The notes beneath the pieces were generated by a model. It saw only the letters and a list, made by a program, of their open reading frames with translations, was not told the DNA's origin and searched no databases. From assembly GCA_012845835.1 (NCBI GenBank), contig JABAKD010000003.1:3709171-3773170 (forward strand): DNA of 64,000 nucleotides. The letters run 5' to 3'. The DNA is from Undaria pinnatifida. Taxonomy: Eukaryota > Sar > Phaeophyceae > Laminariales > Alariaceae. The position numbers and the translations under genes are program-made. Below are positions 48,401 through 54,400 of this stretch, piece by piece (the first letter of the stretch is position 1; each line of letters starts with the position of its first letter).

Positions 48401-51400
48401 CACTTACAGGAGGTACCGTATATTGGTGAGACGCCGTTGGGGGTAGGGTTGAGCTTATCATGCCTCGATATATACAGTCTATGGGTGAAAACAACGAATC
48501 GGGGGTAATCAGGCAGCCATACATATCCTAACAGTTTTGGGCTGAACCGATCTCATTATCTTTCCAAGCACGTAATACTGTGTAGTCGTAGTCGTGTGTA
48601 GTCGTGGTTAGTATAGTCTATGTTGTTGGTGCCGAAACCATCCATGTTTGGTGTGTCGCTAACATCATCCCTGTTCCGTGTGCTGTTCACAGTACGCAAC
48701 CCCTTCAAAAGGACCCGTGACAAGGAAATACAAAAATATATTGTATGTTCATACGGGACCTCCAACATATCCCCACCGGATTACTCCATGTAAAGGGCAT
48801 CGTCTCTTATAGTGGGACACGCGCAGACTTTACTAGACGCCCGGAGGTCCCATAAAATCGGCCACCGAACGGACTCCCACTTGCTAAACTAAACACCTCA
48901 TCATCAACTGCTATCATAAAAAATTTCCAAATGGTCGAAATTGTTGAAGGAACTTCCATGCATAAAGGACCCTGCCGCCCCGACCCCCGGTGCGCTACGT
49001 CCCCTTAATACGGGACCATGTACAATGTTTTTTTTTTCTTCAACATCCCATTTATTATCCTCGCATTACACTCTCGCGCTCCCTCCAAGCAGTATCTCAG
49101 ACCCGGGGTCACATAGCGGGCCCTCGTCTCCCCTCTCTACTACGGTAGAATAACGCCTTCATCATTGTCGTCAGAAGAATTCAGCATTTTCTTCCCTCGT
49201 CGACTCGCGTCGAATTATGCCTACCCAGCGTGCTAGGGACGTTCTCAGCAAGCACTTGATCCAATCTCCGCATTTGTTAAAACATATTCAAAATCTCACC
49301 ACGGTGGGAATCGAACTCATGGACCACAATGCTAACACTGGTAGTATTAATAGTATTCGAGGGTAACCACTAAAAAACCGCGGGGAGCTTTTAGTTTAGT
49401 GTTTCAGACTATTGTACTTAAACGGGCTCATAGTTGCGAGGGGTACTTTCAACGTGGTGTTCCTTGATCTAGGCACAATACACTCTGTTGAACCGATTCA
49501 TAGACCTCCCGATTTGAGACATTTCGGCAGATAAGACGAGGTAGATCGGGCAGTCTTGAAATAAAAAACTTGTTGTTTGTATGGGATCACCTCTGCAGCA
49601 GCAAAGTACGCTATGTGAACAAGTACACCCGACGAGGAGATAGTAACAACACCGGAATTGCTTGTCACGGGCGACTTACGGGATGGTTTCGCACGTGGTG
49701 GATATCGTCTTTCTTCCGCAGCATTCGTGCGCGATTCCTTGCAAAGCGACAACAACCGTACCAAATGTGCACTCCGCGCTCTATCACGGAAAGTTGGAGT
49801 ACTCTCTAGAACGTGGTCACGACATCAAATCTTTGAAAAATCTTCATTCCGACATAATGAAGGGTATGATGCCGCATTAACGCAGGACCACGAATATCGT
49901 ACACCTCCATGGTCTCGCGTACCAGGTATAGTCTACATTGTTAGTCTCATGACTGCCTCACCAGTAGGAGAGTCTCACACTCGTCCACGGCGCTCTCCGA
50001 GCCGTCAATGCTAAACTTCCCGCCGTTTCGGACGTGGACGTTGGATTCAAGGTAGTACGTCCCGGTATATACCTCTGAATACCAGTTTGTCACCTGGAGA
50101 GCGGGGACGGAAGACATGGACGACGGCACAGACAGGGCAAATAGGCTTGGTCGGTAAACTGTACCGGGTATGTAGAACAGTACAGCAGTACAGGGTCGTG
50201 GCACCCCGTTACCAGCGAGGTATCCTATTGTCGTATGATAGCATTTAGTGCGACGCCCCTGTTCAATGCAGTGAGAGTCGCTTGTCACGAGGCCACGATT
50301 TTGCTTGTTCTAGAGGGTACGATTGCTCCCCGTGAATGATTCTAAGCTACAAGTAGGGGTTGAACTTCTTGGGCGAAGCGTTCCTGGCTTTCTGACCGGG
50401 TGAGCTCTTCAAGCGACCAACTGATACCGGTTCAGCCTGACTTTGTTTTTTGGGTACACGTTCGTTTTGTGGCTACTCGTAGTAGCTCATAGGATTGTTG
50501 ACCGGATTGCGCGAACGAATGCCTCCAACCTCAAGCTTCGGGTGATATATTTAGTGAGCTCCTCATCGTAAGACCCCAGTCAATTTTTGTAATCTCCCCC
50601 CCCTTCAGTGCGGGTGTCGTCGTCTGGCAAAAGGTAGCACACCACTGAGGGACCACGACAACTGTACCGCAAGTAGATTGTGTCCCACTACAAAGTGCTT
50701 TATAGTTTCCGTGGGCAGAGAAATAACAGGCTGAATGTCTACGAGCTGGGATGAACAAAAAACAGGATTTTAGTCATGTCTAGGTCTTCGCTCCGTTCTT
50801 TTCGAAGTTTGAGGTAAACCAAGATGACGCGTCGTTTGTCAAGAAGAGCATTCCAGAATTATTTTCTAAACTGCTCCACGATATATATATATTTTTTTTC
50901 ATTTACGTTGATTTTTTCCGCTTGAAATGGGCATATTCTCAGCGAAAAAACGAATACCAGGCATCTTATTCATCTTGTGGCAAACCCTGGAGTATATTTG
51001 GGAGCAGAAAAAGTATTTTTTTTTTGCCCTTAATAATGTAAGAAAGACAGAAAATACAGCGCTAACACACAGTTTGTCTTGGCGTGACCGTTCTGACTTT
51101 TTGTTAATCAAATCTCAACACATGGACTTCGCGTGGAGGGATCATGTAAAACACACTACTATATAAAATATGTTTGGTGGTGACCGAATGGTTTTGTTAG
51201 ACTACAGCGCCAAAACGCATAAATTTGGCGTGAACATTCCAACTTTGTTAATCAAACCCTAACACGTTAACTTCACGCAAAAAGGGATCATATAACACAC
51301 CATATAAAGTATGGTGGTGGTGATGGTCGATTGCGCGATGGTAAATAGCATCGACCGTTTGGCCATCCGAATCTAAATCTTGACGCCCAGCACGAGCGAC

Positions 51401-54400
51401 ATCGCTTATCGGAGTTTCGTTTAGTTGGCAAATGCGCTTACACCAGGCTCCAGCAAAACAATGCTGCCCACTTTGGAGTCCTGCTACAATTCTAAACAAG
51501 AATCATGAAAACGCCCGATGAGTAATAAAAAAAGCGAATATTGGCAAGCCCAGCTCTTATTTCACACTCTTTTAGACATTGTATTGTACTAGCTAGCACT
51601 AGCTGGGAGTCGCCGGCTTTTCTCACTCTCGAGAACATCAACACCACCACCCCGTTGCACGTGAAATAGGAGTGTATCCCCGAAAGGCTGGTGCTACGAT
51701 ATAATCTAGAGGCTTACCTAGCACTCTTTGGCCACAATATTTTCTGAATTTGCATGGAAGTCCTTAACACAAAATCGTGGGCATGGAGGGGTCAACATGA
51801 TTCATTCCAGTCGTTCTCCACGGTAGACGCGTGCTACGACAGAGAGGTAGCAGTTTTCCAGTGAAACGGTTTCCGAATGCCTTGAGACACTCCTTAACCC
51901 GCAATCGTCGGAAACGGTACGTGGTAGAAAATACTTTCGCGTGGTTTTTGCTGTGTACCCAGAAGCCATGGGATTTTTCAACAGGTGGCCGTTTTTATCT
52001 TTTCTCCAAGTGAGTCAACTTTTCGGGAGGGGTCTTGAGCTCCCAAGGGGAGGAACCCATCCATAAAAGAAATCGCGCACCTCTATCGTACCGCGCGTCG
52101 GCAGCCCCCAACAACTTTTCTGTAACGAAAACGCCGGTTTGTTTGGAAACCAGCCCCCGGCGGTATCTCCTGAAACACGGCGCCCCTTCAAACCCACCCC
52201 GACGTCATCATTGGATAGTCCTTCTAAAACAAAGATATATAGACTACATATATCATACTGTAGGGGTTTTTTTTTTCTTCATTGAATCCGTGCTCGTGTG
52301 TCGAGCAGCCACGAAGTGGGCATAGTGAATGAGAATCGCTGGTTTTGGGGGGGGCGAGGGGGGGTACCATCGTAGAATCAAGCAAGCGTTCATATCTTTC
52401 AACACCATTTTTTTTATACTACCTGTGGGCCATGTGTATGTAATGTGTTTACTGATGGTTCATTATTTAGGTTTACACATGTGAGGAGCCTCGGGAAAAC
52501 GATACCACCACAGTATACTCTATAAACTGTACTGTAGTGTATTTTGCCCCTACCGCATGTACGTAATGACATGTGACCAAGGCTACGGCGCCACAAGGGT
52601 TATTATGTGGACGTTATGTTTTCCTTTGATACTTTTTGAGTTTTTTTTTTTTGGCGGTGGCGGCGGCTTGGGGTCATTGGCGCGAGTGACTCCCCTGTTT
52701 CTTTCGTGCTGTTTTCATTTTTCGATATGAGTTTTTGATGAAATGGTTAGGTGCCTAGTGCCAAACTAACCGCACTAACCACCCATCATAATGTGTTTTG
52801 ATCAATGAGGGTACAGAGTCACTCGTGCGAGTATGATAGTGAACACTAGGCAGTGAAACACGGGGGGCGTATTAGCATCCTCCCTGCTGTAGCCTTGCTC
52901 ATATATATGACGTATACAATATGACATATATGCGAGATCGAAGATACCGAAATATTTTTAGTTTCCAGGCACAACTTGACCTGCCCCACCCGTCCCCTCC
53001 CCCCCCCTCCCCCCCTCCCGCCCCCGTTTTGATCAAAATCAGGCCCCCACGTCCTTGAAACCTCCGCCCTCCCTTCACCGGTTATTTGACTTACAGTATT
53101 CACTTGATAAACTGATGCATTTCCTTCCACAGCTGTCAGATTTTGTCCCCCTCAGAAACGGGTTTTATAGTTTCCGCGCACAGACTGCCCAACGTCACCC
53201 CATTGACCCTGATAGCTACACTGTAGTTGCAAGGGGAGTCGATGACCTATATCCTAAATGAGGACACACAACCCGTAATACGCGCGATCGGAGTCTCACA
53301 CGCAGCTTGCAAAAATGAGTTTCGACGAAATATTCGATCTCACAGCTGGAGTGTATTTTCATTTTTACAACATGCGAGGTCGAAGAATCACACGCAGCTT
53401 GCAAAGCTGAGTTTTCATCAAAAAAACATTTTCGGTCGCCGAACTCACAGCTGAATTGTGTTCTTCATATTTTGTAGTATATGTTACCCCCACCCCCCCC
53501 CCCCCCGCCCACCGCCCTTTTGAACTCTCCTCACAAATTCTACAAGTTACAGGATATACACGATAAACTGATGCATTCTTTCCCCAACCATCACATTGGT
53601 CCCCGTAAAAGATACATATTTTCCGCGCATAGATTGAGTTGCCCCGCCCGTCCCCCTCACTCACCCTCCGCTCCCTCTCGGTCAAGGCCAGCCCCCTGTG
53701 CCCTTGAAACCTCCGCCCTTCCCCCACCGGCTATACGACATACAGGATACGCTTAATATCAGTTGAATATACTGATGCATTTCCTTCAACAGGTAAGGTG
53801 TCATATTTTGTCCCCCTAAAAAACGGGTTTTACAGTTTCCCCGCACATACATACTGATTAACACATCAGTTGACTTTTGACACCGGCACAAGCTATAGTT
53901 CCAAGGGGAGTTGCCGACCTATATCCTTGATGGGAACACACACACAGTATTACGCGCGATCGTTCCCGAGTATCACGTACAGGTTGCAAAGATGAGTTTC
54001 TATAAAATGTTTGATCTCACAGCCGCCGACCAACGTGGGTGGATAGACGTATGGGTGATTCTCCAGCCCTCGCCTACGTTTCCGGTTTGGACAGACGTAT
54101 TTAGGGACCCGATGAAATGGCCGCCCCGGCGATTGTCTTGGAATGCCCCCGCGTGGGACGCCGGCGCGGGTGGGAGCGCCTTTCTTTGTGCCGGGTCTCG
54201 GGCGCAAATGTTATATAGCGTTTGGGGATGAAGTCGTCCAGCAGCAACACCCTCCCCGTGAGGAGCTTGTATCATAGTGGTGGTTGGAACATGTAACAAG
54301 CAATACCGCCGTAGTACTATATACATTCCCGTGAACGCTGCTGCTCTTGCAGGGAGTATGTGAGGCGTGGTACGATAGAGGTGTACCACCCCTTTTCTGG

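Noticed and set aside
53911-54231. 106-codon plus-strand frame with Trp-rich stretch
   Set aside because: Its first third is repeat family C; the rest is open on both strands with no recognised domain, so only a weak note was kept.
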